Assembly: GCA_900541335.1 (NCBI GenBank)
Contig: UQJC01000002.1
Location: 62,001 to 126,000, forward strand
Origin: an uncultured Prevotella sp.
Lineage (GTDB): Bacteria; Bacteroidota; Bacteroidia; Bacteroidales; Bacteroidaceae
DNA length: 64,000 nucleotides
Reading direction: 5' to 3'
The translations under genes were made by a program, and so were the position numbers. Position 1 is the stretch's first letter, and every line of letters begins with the position of its first letter. The notes beneath the pieces were generated by a model, which saw only the letters and a list, made by a program, of their open reading frames with translations, was not told the origin of the DNA and did not search any database. This document shows positions 24,504 to 32,764 of this stretch, one piece after another.

Positions 24504-25856
24504 ATGAAGCACTTGTACATTGAAACATACGGCTGCCAAATGAATGTGGCAGACAGCGAGGTGGTTGCCTCGGTGATGAAGATGGCTGGCTACGAACCTT
24601 GCGAGAGCTTGGACGAAGCAGATGCGGTCTTCCTCAATACCTGTTCGATACGCGATAATGCGGAACAGAAGATTATTCACCGCCTGGAGGCGCTAACTGC
24701 TCAGCGTCGCAAGGGAAGAAAGCTTATAATCGGCGTGTTGGGCTGCATGGCGGAACGCGTCAAAGAGGGATTGCTCAACGAACACGGAGCTGACCTCGTA
24801 GCCGGACCCGATGCGTACCTGGCACTCCCCGACCTCATTGCTCAGGCGGAAGCGGGTCACAAAGCGATGAACATTGAGCTGAGTACCACGGAAACTTACC
24901 GCGACATCGTGCCGGAACGCTTCTGTGGCAGCCGCATCTCGGGCTTTGTGAGCATCATGCGTGGCTGTAACAACTTCTGCCACTACTGCATTGTGCCTTA
25001 CACGCGCGGACGCGAACGTTCGCGCGACGTGGAGAGCATCCTGCGCGAAGTGCGCGACCTCGAAGCCCGTGGCTATAAGGAGGTGACGCTGTTGGGACAG
25101 AACGTGAACTCGTATGCCTGGATTCCCGAAGGAGCTGACGGTGACGCTGAGGGCGAAGCGAAGACGATTACCTTCCCCGAACTGTTGCGCACCGTTGCGC
25201 GCGCGGTTCCCACGATGCGTATCCGCTTCTCCACTTCTCACCCGAAGGATATGAGCGACGACACACTGCGCGTCATTGCAGAAGAACCCAATGTGTGCCG
25301 CCACATTCACCTGCCTGTTCAGAGTGGCTCTAATCGCATTCTGAAGCTGATGAATCGCAAATATACGCGTGAATGGTACCTGGACCGCGTGGCAGCTATC
25401 CGACGCATTATCCCGGATTGTGGTCTGACCACAGACATCTTTGCGGGCTACTCATCAGAGACTGAGGAGGATCACCAACAGTCGCTCTCGCTCATGCGTG
25501 AATGTGGCTACGACTCTTCCTTCCTCTTCAAATACAGTGAACGTCCTGGCACGTATGCTTCGAAGCATCTCCCGGACGATGTGGACGAAGAAACGAAGAT
25601 CAGACGACTCGAAGAACTCATTGCCCTGCAAAACGAACTGAGCGCGGAAAGCAATCAACGCTGCATCGGACAGGTGTATGAAGTGCTGGTCGAAGGGGTC
25701 AGCAAGCGTTCGAAGGAGCAACTCTTCGGCCGTACGGAGCAAAACAAAGTGGTGGTATTCGACCGAGGTGTTCACCGACCGGGTGAATATGTGCGCGTAC
25801 GCATCACGGAGGCTTCGAGTGCTACCCTCAAGGGCGAAGAGGTCGTTGAAGGCTAA
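24504..25856 (+). CDS. miaB: tRNA-2-methylthio-N6-isopentenyladenosine synthase MiaB
   Basis: 450 aa radical-SAM methylthiotransferase that thiomethylates i6A37 in tRNA. The N-terminal UPF0004 domain has its three [4Fe-4S] ligands at Cys11 (TYGCQMN), Cys47 (NTCSIRDNA) and Cys81 (GCMAER). The radical-SAM cluster ligands are Cys155, Cys159 and Cys162 (CNNFCHYC), followed by PYTRGRERSR. A TRAM domain occupies the last ~65 residues. Length and motifs match MiaB rather than RimO or MtaB. The start at 24504 (MKHLYIETYGC) fits the family and immediately follows a promoter box; an earlier ATG at 24471 would precede that box. Confidence 0.95.
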   Translation: MKHLYIETYGCQMNVADSEVVASVMKMAGYEPCESLDEADAVFLNTCSIRDNAEQKIIHRLEALTAQRRKGRKLIIGVLGCMAERVKEGLLNEHGADLVAGPDAYLALPDLIAQAEAGHKAMNIELSTTETYRDIVPERFCGSRISGFVSIMRGCNNFCHYCIVPYTRGRERSRDVESILREVRDLEARGYKEVTLLGQNVNSYAWIPEGADGDAEGEAKTITFPELLRTVARAVPTMRIRFSTSHPKDMSDDTLRVIAEEPNVCRHIHLPVQSGSNRILKLMNRKYTREWYLDRVAAIRRIIPDCGLTTDIFAGYSSETEEDHQQSLSLMRECGYDSSFLFKYSERPGTYASKHLPDDVDEETKIRRLEELIALQNELSAESNQRCIGQVYEVLVEGVSKRSKEQLFGRTEQNKVVVFDRGVHRPGEYVRVRITEASSATLKGEEVVEG

Positions 25857-26012
25857 GACAGGCCTTACAGTGGCCTTTACAGGGACGCTAAACGATGGGA
25901 CAAGGGGTGCGATGAGTCCCGAAGAGGTGACATCGCCTCAAACCTGAGGCGGATGGCCGATAGTTTTCATCCATTCGAGGCTTTGCAAACGCCATGTTCT
26001 GCATACTACTAT

Positions 26013-26056
26013 CAAAAAAGAGGCAAACTCCCGATTTATGGAGTTTGCCTCTTTTC
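26013..26056. terminator. Bidirectional terminator between miaB and FKBP genes
   Basis: AAAAAAGAGGCAAACTCC / GGAGTTTGCCTCTTTTC, with T-runs on both strands. Confidence 0.88.
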
Positions 26057-26083
26057 TTGTTATCAGAAACAACGATGCTGCGC

Positions 26084-26992
26084 TTACTTCTTGGCTGCGT
26101 CGTTCTTTACCTTGAGGATTTCTACCCTAAAGATAAGTGTAGAATTGCCCGGAATGTGCTGACCCGAACCGCGCTCACCATATCCGAGTTCAGAGGGGAT
26201 GTAAAGGTCTACCACCGTGCCTTCGGGCAAGAGGGTCAATGCCTCACGCCATCCCTTGATTACCTGGTCGGGACGGAAGGTGGCGGGCTGATTGCGCTTA
26301 TAAGAGGAGTCGAACACGGTGCCGTCGATCAACTTACCCTCATAGTGTACCTCTACTTCGGTAGAATCGGTTGCTACGGGGCCTTTGCCTGCGGTCAGCA
26401 CGCGATACTGGAGTCCGCTGGGCAACGTCTTGACACCCTTGAGCTTCTTATTGGCTTCCAACCAAGCAAGATTGGCTTGCTTGTAGACATCCTGCTGATA
26501 CTGGAACTGCTTTTCAACTACCTTAGCGGCGCTGTCAGCATTCATCGCAGTCGTTTGACCCAGCAATACCTGAGCAAGCGCACGTTCGAACTCCTTCTGA
26601 TCTACGTAAACGGAATCTGCCTTACCACAAGCAGCCTTGCTGATTTCAGGAAGGTTCTTCGTGTTCATTTCCGCAATCTGCAAACCGGCAGCATAAGCCT
26701 TTTGCTGCATACGCTGAGCTTCGGTGAGGTTGTCGGTCATACCCTTTACGAAATAATCGATATAGGCACTGTCGACCTTCAGTTGATATTGAAGGTACTG
26801 CTTGAGTGAAGGACCTTGAGCGATACCGAGGGCATAGCTAAAAGTCTTACCGTCGACTGCCTCTTGTTTGGGAGTAGCCTGTACGAGGGCCTTCTTAGCT
26901 TGTTTCTTGGACTTTTTCTTGTTCTTTTGTGCCGAAGCCGATACGCTGCAAGCAGCGGCAAGGGCAATGAGGAGGAAAGATTTGATCTGCAT
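26084..26992 (-). CDS. Periplasmic FKBP-type peptidyl-prolyl isomerase
   Basis: 302 aa. Signal peptide MQIKSFLLIALAAACSVSAS, then a Lys-rich stretch (KNKKKSKKQAKKAL), an FKBP_N dimerisation domain (~45-185, with FSYALGIAQGPSLKQYL) and a C-terminal FKBP domain (~200-297). The PPIase pocket residues appear as VEVHYEGKLIDGTVFDSSY, VIKGWREAL, YIPSELGYGERG and STLIFRVEIL. Resembles FkpA/Mip foldases that help proteins fold in the periplasm. It is the third of three tandem FKBP genes on this strand. Confidence 0.92.
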   Translation of the reverse strand: MQIKSFLLIALAAACSVSASAQKNKKKSKKQAKKALVQATPKQEAVDGKTFSYALGIAQGPSLKQYLQYQLKVDSAYIDYFVKGMTDNLTEAQRMQQKAYAAGLQIAEMNTKNLPEISKAACGKADSVYVDQKEFERALAQVLLGQTTAMNADSAAKVVEKQFQYQQDVYKQANLAWLEANKKLKGVKTLPSGLQYRVLTAGKGPVATDSTEVEVHYEGKLIDGTVFDSSYKRNQPATFRPDQVIKGWREALTLLPEGTVVDLYIPSELGYGERGSGQHIPGNSTLIFRVEILKVKNDAAKK

Positions 26993-27013
26993 AATAAGAA
27001 TGAGGTCTGTATA

Positions 27014-27045
27014 AGAAACCGCACGGTTGTGGCCGCGCGGTTTCT
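27014..27045. other. Stem-loop between FKBP genes
   Basis: AGAAACCGCACGG / CCGCGCGGTTTCT in the 76-bp spacer. No long T-run follows, so it may be an attenuator or an mRNA-stabilising hairpin separating expression of the two genes. Confidence 0.55.
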
Positions 27046-27068
27046 GTTATCTAATTCGAATAAAGGGC

Positions 27069-27932
27069 TTACTTACCTACCTTTACAAGAGTAATCTTGA
27101 AGGTAAGGGCTGAGTAGGGAGGAATGCCACGCATGGGCTGGCTTCCATAAGCCTGATCTTCGGGGATGTATACTTCCCAAGTAGAGCCAACAGGCATCTG
27201 GGGAACGGCTACTTGCCAGCCCTTGATGACGTTCTTGAGGCTCATGGTTACGCCTTCTGCATTCACGCCTTCAGAACTGTCGAATACCGTACCGTCAGCC
27301 AAGCGGCCTTCGTACTTTACCACAACGCTGTCGGTAGCACCTGAGGGAGCGGCACTGGTACCCTTGACCAACTCCTTGTAAAGAATGCCGTTAGCGAGCT
27401 TCTTCACGCCAGCTTCCTTTGCCTTTGCTGCCATAAACTGGGCAGACTCAGCCTGCTGCTTCTTGAACATATAAGCCATCACTTCGGCGTAGGCTTCTTC
27501 GCGCGTCATGGGCTTGCCGTCCTTTTCGAGCACGACATTGTCGTTAGCCAAAGCCATGAAACCAGCGAGGAAGTTCTTCACGCTGATGTGCTTGGTAGAA
27601 TCGCCCTGGAAGAGCTGACCTTCGAAGTTAGGCATACCCATCTTCAACTGAAGACCGGTCTGTACACCCATGTTGTAAGCCATCTTCTTCTTGTCATCGG
27701 CGGACTTCACACCGTCCATGATGCCCTTGAAGAATTCCTGGATGTAGGCAGAGTCGCTGCCTTGCATGGAGAGCATACGCTCAAAATCTTCCTTGGAACC
27801 CGTCTGTGCCAAACCGAGGGCATAGCTGACAGTATCAACATCGGTCTTCAAACTGGCCTGGGGAGCGGAGTGTTGGCAAGAAGCCATCAACGCAGAAGTG
27901 GCAACAACGGTTGCCATCACAATATTCTTCAT
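27069..27932 (-). CDS. FKBP-type peptidyl-prolyl isomerase lipoprotein
   Basis: 287 aa. Lipoprotein signal: MKNIVMATVVATSALMASC, with the lipobox LMASC giving Cys19 as the lipidated residue. FKBP_N domain (VSYALGLAQTGSKEDFERML) followed by a C-terminal FKBP domain with VVKYEGRLADGTVFDSSEG, VIKGWQVAVPQM, YIPEDQAYGSQ and YSALTFKITLV. It should act as a membrane-anchored foldase in the envelope. Its start lies 21 nt from the stop codon of the upstream cytosolic-type paralogue, so they are one operon. Confidence 0.92.
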   Translation of the reverse strand: MKNIVMATVVATSALMASCQHSAPQASLKTDVDTVSYALGLAQTGSKEDFERMLSMQGSDSAYIQEFFKGIMDGVKSADDKKKMAYNMGVQTGLQLKMGMPNFEGQLFQGDSTKHISVKNFLAGFMALANDNVVLEKDGKPMTREEAYAEVMAYMFKKQQAESAQFMAAKAKEAGVKKLANGILYKELVKGTSAAPSGATDSVVVKYEGRLADGTVFDSSEGVNAEGVTMSLKNVIKGWQVAVPQMPVGSTWEVYIPEDQAYGSQPMRGIPPYSALTFKITLVKVGK

Positions 27933-27953
27933 GTTGTATGCTAAAATGTGGTT

Positions 27954-28541
27954 TTACTTAACGATTTCGAGGAGTTCTACATCGAACACGAGAGCGGCGT
28001 AAGGAGGAATGGCCTGGCCGGCACCGCGCTCACCGTATGCGAGGTGGTAAGGAATGAAGAAACGATACTTAGCACCTTCGCCCATAAGCTGAACACCTTC
28101 CGTCCAGCCGGCAATCACGCCGTTGAGGGGGAATACGGCCGGTTCACCGCGACGATAAGAGCTGTCGAACACGGTGCCGTTGGTCAACGTGCCTTCGTAA
28201 TGGCACTTCACACGGTCGGTAGCGAGGGGCTTGTTGCTGTTACCTTCCTTGATAACGGTATACTGGAGACCACTGGGAAGTACGACTACGCCTTCCTTTT
28301 GTGCATTCTCTGCGAGGAAACGTTCACCTTCTTCGCGAATGGCACGACCGGCCTCAGCTTCCTTCTTTTGCATGAACTCTGTCACCAGCTTCTGTGCCTC
28401 GGCATCTGCCATCTTAGGAGTGGCACCTGAAAGGATGTCATTGACGGCCTGAGCAAATTCTGCGCCGTTGAGATTGTCTACTCCCATACCTTTGAGATTG
28501 TGGCCGATGACCATACCGAGAGCGTAGCTGAGCTTTTCCAT
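27954..28541 (-). CDS. Cytoplasmic-type FKBP peptidyl-prolyl isomerase
   Basis: 195 aa with no signal peptide: starts directly MEKLSYALGMVIGHNLKGMG, the FKBP_N domain, then the FKBP domain with VKCHYEGTLTNGTVFDSSYR, VIAGWTEGVQLM, IPYHLAYGERGAGQAIPPYA and LVFDVELLEIV. It is the first gene of the three-FKBP operon, behind a TACTTTTGC box ~185 nt upstream. Absence of a signal distinguishes it from its two paralogues and predicts a cytosolic site, though FklB-like relatives can be found in the periplasm. Confidence 0.92.
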   Translation of the reverse strand: MEKLSYALGMVIGHNLKGMGVDNLNGAEFAQAVNDILSGATPKMADAEAQKLVTEFMQKKEAEAGRAIREEGERFLAENAQKEGVVVLPSGLQYTVIKEGNSNKPLATDRVKCHYEGTLTNGTVFDSSYRRGEPAVFPLNGVIAGWTEGVQLMGEGAKYRFFIPYHLAYGERGAGQAIPPYAALVFDVELLEIVK

Positions 28542-28725
28542 TATAACTGAGATTTTGATGTGATTATGATTGAATAAAGGCTTGTTCTACCCATACAGGT
28601 GAAAGTGTGCAGGAACGAAAGAGTTTAGTTATAAAAAGCAGGGACTACCCGTATAAACTTTTAGACCTTAAACTTCTCGACTGACAAAGGATAGAAGCCG
28701 CCTTAAGTCTATTGAAAATCGGTGG

Positions 28726-28734
28726 GCAAAAGTA
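28726..28734 (-). promoter_or_regulatory. FKBP operon -7 box (TACTTTTGC)
   Basis: TACTTTTGC on the minus strand; a leader of ~185 nt precedes the first FKBP. It is back to back with the sirtuin promoter. Confidence 0.55.
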
Positions 28735-28757
28735 CGATTTATTTTGATGTAAAGGGT

Positions 28758-28785
28758 TTTGACACAGGCTTTTTTCTAACTTTGC
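28758..28785 (+). promoter_or_regulatory. Sirtuin promoter (TAACTTTGC)
   Basis: TAACTTTGC at 28777-28785, with TTTG at 28758-28761 (spacing 15, shorter than the norm); the start codon follows by 20 nt. Confidence 0.55.
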
Positions 28786-28805
28786 GCATACTCATCTATC
28801 AAACT

Positions 28806-29519
28806 ATGGCTATGAAGAAACTGGTCGTATTGACAGGAGCTGGCATGAGTGCGGAGAGTGGATTCAGCACTTTTCGCGATGCGGGCGGACTGTGGGAGCA
28901 ATATCCCGTCGAAAAGGTGGCTACTCCCGAAGGCTGGGAGGAGAACCCGAAACTGGTCACGGACTTCTACAACGGCTTGCGCCAACAATTGGTAAAGGCG
29001 AAGCCTAACCGGGGGCACGAGCTGTTGGCTGAAATGGAACGCGACTATGACATCACAATCGTTACACAAAATGTGGACGACCTGCACGAACGGGCAGGCT
29101 CGTCGAAGGTGATTCACTTGCACGGGGAACTGATGAAAGTCTGTTCATCGGCCCACCCAGACGATGCACGATTCATCCAAACGCTCGACACAGACCACCT
29201 CACGGTGGCGGACGGACAACGGGCGGCGGACGGGTCATTGCTGCGCCCGTGGATTGTCTGGTTTGGCGAAGCGGTACCCAATCTGGTACCGGCGGCAGAG
29301 GTGACCGCACAGGCTGACATCTTCTGCATCATCGGTTCGTCACTCAATGTCTACCCTGCCGCCGGCTTAGTGAGCTACACAAAGCCGGGTACTCCCGTTT
29401 TCGTCATTGACCCGAAGGAGGTACACGTACCTTCGTCGCGCCGCATCGAAATCATCCAAGAGGTGGCTTCGAAGGGAGTACAGGAGCTGTGGGAAAGACT
29501 GCAAACACTCGAACGATAA
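28806..29519 (+). CDS. Sir2-family NAD-dependent protein deacylase
   Basis: 237 aa sirtuin. NAD-binding motifs are GAGMSAESGF, TQNVDDLHERAGS and IIGSSLNVYPAAG; the catalytic His is in HLHGEL. The class III signature WFGEAVP is present. Two departures from CobB/SIRT5 are seen. The zinc region carries only one Cys (KVCSSAHPDD), so the structural zinc is probably absent. The acyl-specificity stretch reads FYNGLRQQL where CobB has FYNARR, so the Arg is displaced by one. Either deacetylase or desuccinylase activity is possible. The start at 28806 or 28812 follows the promoter; an upstream GTG would overlap the promoter. Confidence 0.9.
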   Translation: MAMKKLVVLTGAGMSAESGFSTFRDAGGLWEQYPVEKVATPEGWEENPKLVTDFYNGLRQQLVKAKPNRGHELLAEMERDYDITIVTQNVDDLHERAGSSKVIHLHGELMKVCSSAHPDDARFIQTLDTDHLTVADGQRAADGSLLRPWIVWFGEAVPNLVPAAEVTAQADIFCIIGSSLNVYPAAGLVSYTKPGTPVFVIDPKEVHVPSSRRIEIIQEVASKGVQELWERLQTLER

Positions 29520-29578
29520 CCGCCCACACGGACACTCCAGGCTACTCACGAACCTACTCGAAAACCCACATAAACAAG

Positions 29579-29644
29579 CAACCGACCCTGAAGGGCTGAC
29601 AAACGGAAACAAGCGTTTCGATGTCAACCTTTCAGGGTAGGTTG
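29579..29644. terminator. Long imperfect hairpin between convergent genes
   Basis: CAACCGACCCTGAAGG...TGACA pairs with TGTCA...CCTTTCAGGGTAGGTTG, with an inner AAACG/CGTTT. It separates the sirtuin (+) from murI (-) and may terminate both; T-runs are weak. Confidence 0.5.
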
Positions 29645-29678
29645 GTCTGTTAGACAGGGAAAAATATTTCGAAGTATA

Positions 29679-30509
29679 TCAGCCTAAACTGACGCTCTCA
29701 ACTTCGACGGCTTCGTGCATAAAGAGCATGGCGGACTGGTTGAACTTCTCGGTGCTTTCGGTCGTGAGGTAGTGGCATTGTCCCCGACGGCTGAGCCGTT
29801 GCTCCATCTCAGGATGGCGCACAAGGTAATCGCGCAAGGAGGCTGCTACATATTCACCCTGAGGCACGATGCGTACGCCCGGGGGAGTGTACTTCACGAT
29901 TTTATTCATCAACAAGGGGTAGTGAGTACAACCGAGGATGAGGGTATCGATGAGCGGATCGAGCCGCAGAATGCCGTCGATGCGCTTTTGCACAAAGTAA
30001 TCGGCTCCGGGGGAGTCGAACTCGTAGTTTTCAACCAAGGGTACCCACATGGGACAGGCTTGTCCCGTCACAGTGATGTCGGGCCAGAGTTTTTTAATCT
30101 CCATGGTGTAGGAGCCCGAGTTGACAGTGCCCGCAGTAGCTAAGAGTCCGACGTGGCGCGAGTGGGTCAACGGACCAATGGCCTCGACTGTGGGACGAAT
30201 GACACCCAACACACGGCGCGAAGGGCCAAGCCGTTCCAAATCGTGCTGTTGGATGGTACGCAGGGCCTTGGCCGAAGCGGTGTTGCAGGCTAAAATAACC
30301 AATTGGCAACCTCGCTCGAAAAGGGCCTCAACAGCCTGAAGGGTGTAGCGGTAAATTACCTCGTAAGAATGGGAACCGTAAGGGGCACGGGCATTGTCGC
30401 CCAGGTAGAGGTAATCGTACTGGGGGAGCATCTGACGCATCTGTCGCAGGATGGTGAGACCTCCGTAACCAGAATCGAACACGCCAATGGGGGAAGGAGT
30501 AGCGGACAT
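29679..30509 (-). CDS. murI: Glutamate racemase
   Basis: 276 aa, cofactor-independent racemase making D-glutamate for peptidoglycan. Catalytic motifs are IGVFDSGYGGLTIL at the N-terminus, ILACNTASAKAL with the first catalytic Cys, and LGCTHYPLL with the second. Length is standard. It follows ompH on the same strand, as is usual in Bacteroidales, but a good intrinsic terminator sits in the 58-bp spacer, so read-through must be partial or murI uses another promoter. Confidence 0.95.
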   Translation of the reverse strand: MSATPSPIGVFDSGYGGLTILRQMRQMLPQYDYLYLGDNARAPYGSHSYEVIYRYTLQAVEALFERGCQLVILACNTASAKALRTIQQHDLERLGPSRRVLGVIRPTVEAIGPLTHSRHVGLLATAGTVNSGSYTMEIKKLWPDITVTGQACPMWVPLVENYEFDSPGADYFVQKRIDGILRLDPLIDTLILGCTHYPLLMNKIVKYTPPGVRIVPQGEYVAASLRDYLVRHPEMEQRLSRRGQCHYLTTESTEKFNQSAMLFMHEAVEVESVSLG

Positions 30510-30530
30510 AGGCTAACGGAATAAGGAGAT

Positions 30531-30558
30531 GAAAAAACGGAAAGGATTGCTTTCCGTT
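30531..30558 (-). terminator. Intrinsic terminator between ompH and murI
   Basis: Minus strand AACGGAAAG-CAATC-CTTTCCGTT followed by TTTTTC, directly after the ompH stop codon. Confidence 0.78.
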
Positions 30559-30567
30559 GAGAAGTCG

Positions 30568-31086
30568 TTAATGGGTCAATCCTAACTTGGCACGCACGTA
30601 AGGAGTAGCGTCCTCAGACACTGCGGGATGCTTGAAGGGATAGGCATTGGAGTCTGTGTTGAGAATGTAATGATAACCGCGCTCAATGCCGACAGCCTCG
30701 ATAGCTACCCGGAGTTTTTCCCGAATGGGGCGCAAGAACTGACGCTCAGCCACTCGCAAGAGGGAGTCGGCCTCGTGGCGAAAGGCTAAACCCTTCTCCA
30801 TTTCGTCCTGCAAATCACGCTGACGCTTCAACAGGATGTTTTGAGGAAACTCTTGCTGGCCTTGCAGGAAGTCTGCATAAAGTCGACGGAACTTCTGCTC
30901 ATTATAGTTGGCCTCTGCCTCATACTTCTGACGAAGCTGTTGCATCTGATGCTGTACTTGAACATACTCGGGCATGGCGTGGAGAAGGCTGTCGTAGCTG
31001 AGGTAACCATAAGCTTTGGCATTTTGTGCCTGTATTGTGCAAACGGCAAACATGCCGAACACGAGGGAAAGTAGAATGCGCTTCAT
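30568..31086 (-). CDS. OmpH/Skp-family periplasmic chaperone
   Basis: 172 aa with signal peptide MKRILLSLVFGMFAVCTIQA. Mature region starts AYGYLSYDSLLHAMPEYVQV, typical of Bacteroidetes Skp proteins, followed by a long charged coiled coil (~45-125, e.g. QLRQKYEAEANYNEQKFRRL) and a C-terminal beta region ending RAKLGLTH. Skp proteins hold unfolded outer-membrane proteins during transit. It is next to murI, the usual order. Confidence 0.9.
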   Translation of the reverse strand: MKRILLSLVFGMFAVCTIQAQNAKAYGYLSYDSLLHAMPEYVQVQHQMQQLRQKYEAEANYNEQKFRRLYADFLQGQQEFPQNILLKRQRDLQDEMEKGLAFRHEADSLLRVAERQFLRPIREKLRVAIEAVGIERGYHYILNTDSNAYPFKHPAVSEDATPYVRAKLGLTH

Positions 31087-31119
31087 AGAGAGAAAGTGAA
31101 TGGGAAGGGAGTAGCGTTT

Positions 31120-31237
31120 AGGCTGGTTCTATCAATGATTAGTTGATAAGTTGAAAGTTGAAGAGTTTATGGGGAGAATCATTGGCTTGATAAATCAACT
31201 TTAGACTCATCAATTCCTAAACTGTAATTGATAGCAC
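31120..31237. repeat. Dispersed ~115-bp element, copy C
   Basis: Begins AGGCTGGTTCTATCAATGAT and ends CTGTAATTGATAGCAC; core TCATTGGCTTGATAAATCAA. It is in the opposite orientation to copies A and B, between ompH and a lipoprotein gene. Confidence 0.75.
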
Positions 31238-31242
31238 ACCGT

Positions 31243-32082
31243 TTATTGATAGAGGTAGTTAATGGATGCCAGTCCGCCGTTCTTCGTATGGTAACTGCAG
31301 AGTTGTACATTGCCATTTTCATCAAGGTTGTACTCAAAGTCGATGAAGTAAGCCTGAGCGGGATCGTCGGAACTGTAAGTAACACGCTTCACTAACTTCT
31401 CGGTAGGACGACCGAGCAAACCGGCATAATATAAATGCTCGAAACCAAGACAACCCATCTCCTTGGTCACAGCGGGAGGCAGAATGCCATTGAAGTTATG
31501 ACGGTCGTCAGCTATAAAATTCAACGTGACCGGACGACTGTTGTTGTCAACATAGTCTATCTTGCTCAAATTGCCATTCTCGTACTCAATGGTCGCTGAA
31601 CTTTTATATTGCTGGGCCTGACCAAAGTTGTTCTCAAAGATGATTTTGTACCAGCCAATCAGGCGGTCGTCGGCACCATACACGAAATTGTAGATGTCAC
31701 GCCCTACGTTCATGGTCTGAATGTAGCCCTTGGGATTGAGGGTCAGCCGCACTTGGTCGCCTGTGGAGTTCTTGATCGTGACACTGTGAGCTCCATACTT
31801 GAGACTGCTCGTGTAACGATAACTGCGGTCAATCTGGGCAGAAGGATCGCGCAATTCGCCCGTGGCTTGAACCAACCGACCGTTGAGATAGGAGAAACTC
31901 CAGTCGTAAGCGGTGATTCGCTCACCGACATGGGTTACTCGGTGTACATTGCTTCTGCCATTGGCCGGAAGCGTGGGTCGCATGGGGAGAGGATCGTCGT
32001 CACAAGCAACAAACGCGCCTGCTACCAAACAAAGTAGGCTGACGCGCAAGAGGGTTGAGATATAGGATGTGATGGACTTCAT
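31243..32082 (-). CDS. Putative lipoprotein (DUF4595-like)
   Basis: 279 aa from the ATG at 32082 (MKSITSYISTLLRVSLLCLV); an earlier in-frame ATG adds 42 residues with no family character. The lipobox VAGAFVAC predicts a lipoprotein anchored at Cys27, followed by acidic DDDPLP. The body carries repeated strand-turn units with Y-x-N-G or Y-D patterns (YDWSFSYLNGRLVQATG, YENGNLSKIDYVD, YNLDENGNVQLCSY), resembling the DUF4595/YD-like families of Bacteroidetes. Likely exposed in the periplasm or at the surface; function unknown. Confidence 0.7.
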   Translation of the reverse strand: MKSITSYISTLLRVSLLCLVAGAFVACDDDPLPMRPTLPANGRSNVHRVTHVGERITAYDWSFSYLNGRLVQATGELRDPSAQIDRSYRYTSSLKYGAHSVTIKNSTGDQVRLTLNPKGYIQTMNVGRDIYNFVYGADDRLIGWYKIIFENNFGQAQQYKSSATIEYENGNLSKIDYVDNNSRPVTLNFIADDRHNFNGILPPAVTKEMGCLGFEHLYYAGLLGRPTEKLVKRVTYSSDDPAQAYFIDFEYNLDENGNVQLCSYHTKNGGLASINYLYQ

Positions 32083-32208
32083 ATCACTGAAAAAAGGATG
32101 CTTAAAAGGGAAGTAAAAGGCCTTCCGAGAGAATAAAAACAAAAAGTTTAGGAGCCTTCGTGAGGACTTGCGAACAGGAAGAGAGGCCCCCTTCGAAGTC
32201 GACGGCAA

Positions 32209-32764
32209 ACTTACAGAAAATAGCGCAAACGAACGAATGATTTAAGTAAATTGCGGTAGTTGGTTGAAGATGAGAATAGAACGCTTCGAGAAGAAAAAGT
32301 TTGCCGAAAAAATCATCTTGGGAAACTTTTTCTTCTCCTATACTTGGCTTATCTTTGCCCTCGATTTCGCGGGATTGCCCTTCTAAGCAACCACATTAAA
32401 GAACGGAATAGATCAACCGTTCGCCTTCCTAAGCAATGTTTCAATAAAATCTTGAAGCCATTGATATTCAACAAAAAGGAAGAAACTTACCTTTTCACAT
32501 CCGCTGAAAGGATGACTCAGGCAAGCTGCCGCGCAAACACTTTCGAGACGCTCACTGAGCAAATGCTCCTTGGGAAAAACATTGTTTCCTAAATGAGACA
32601 AAATGGAAAACTTTTCCTCCTCACTTTCGAAAAAAGTTTTCCAAAACCACACTATACTTTTTTATCAATACACGCTCGGGAGCCTCTTCCGACGGCCTTG
32701 TTGCGGCCCTAAGTTTCGGATGTAAGAAGCCCCTCCCCTAACCCTCTTAACCCTTCCTCTACTC
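32209..32764 (+). promoter_or_regulatory. nrdD upstream region with distant -7 box and leader hairpin
   Basis: TATCTTTGC at 32350-32358 would give a ~400-nt leader. Within it, GGAAAACTTTT (32605-32615) pairs with AAAAGTTTTCC (32632-32642), an 11-bp stem. GGGAAACTTTTTC near 32320 is a related string. No gene or recognised riboswitch is visible in 32083-32764. Confidence 0.45.
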
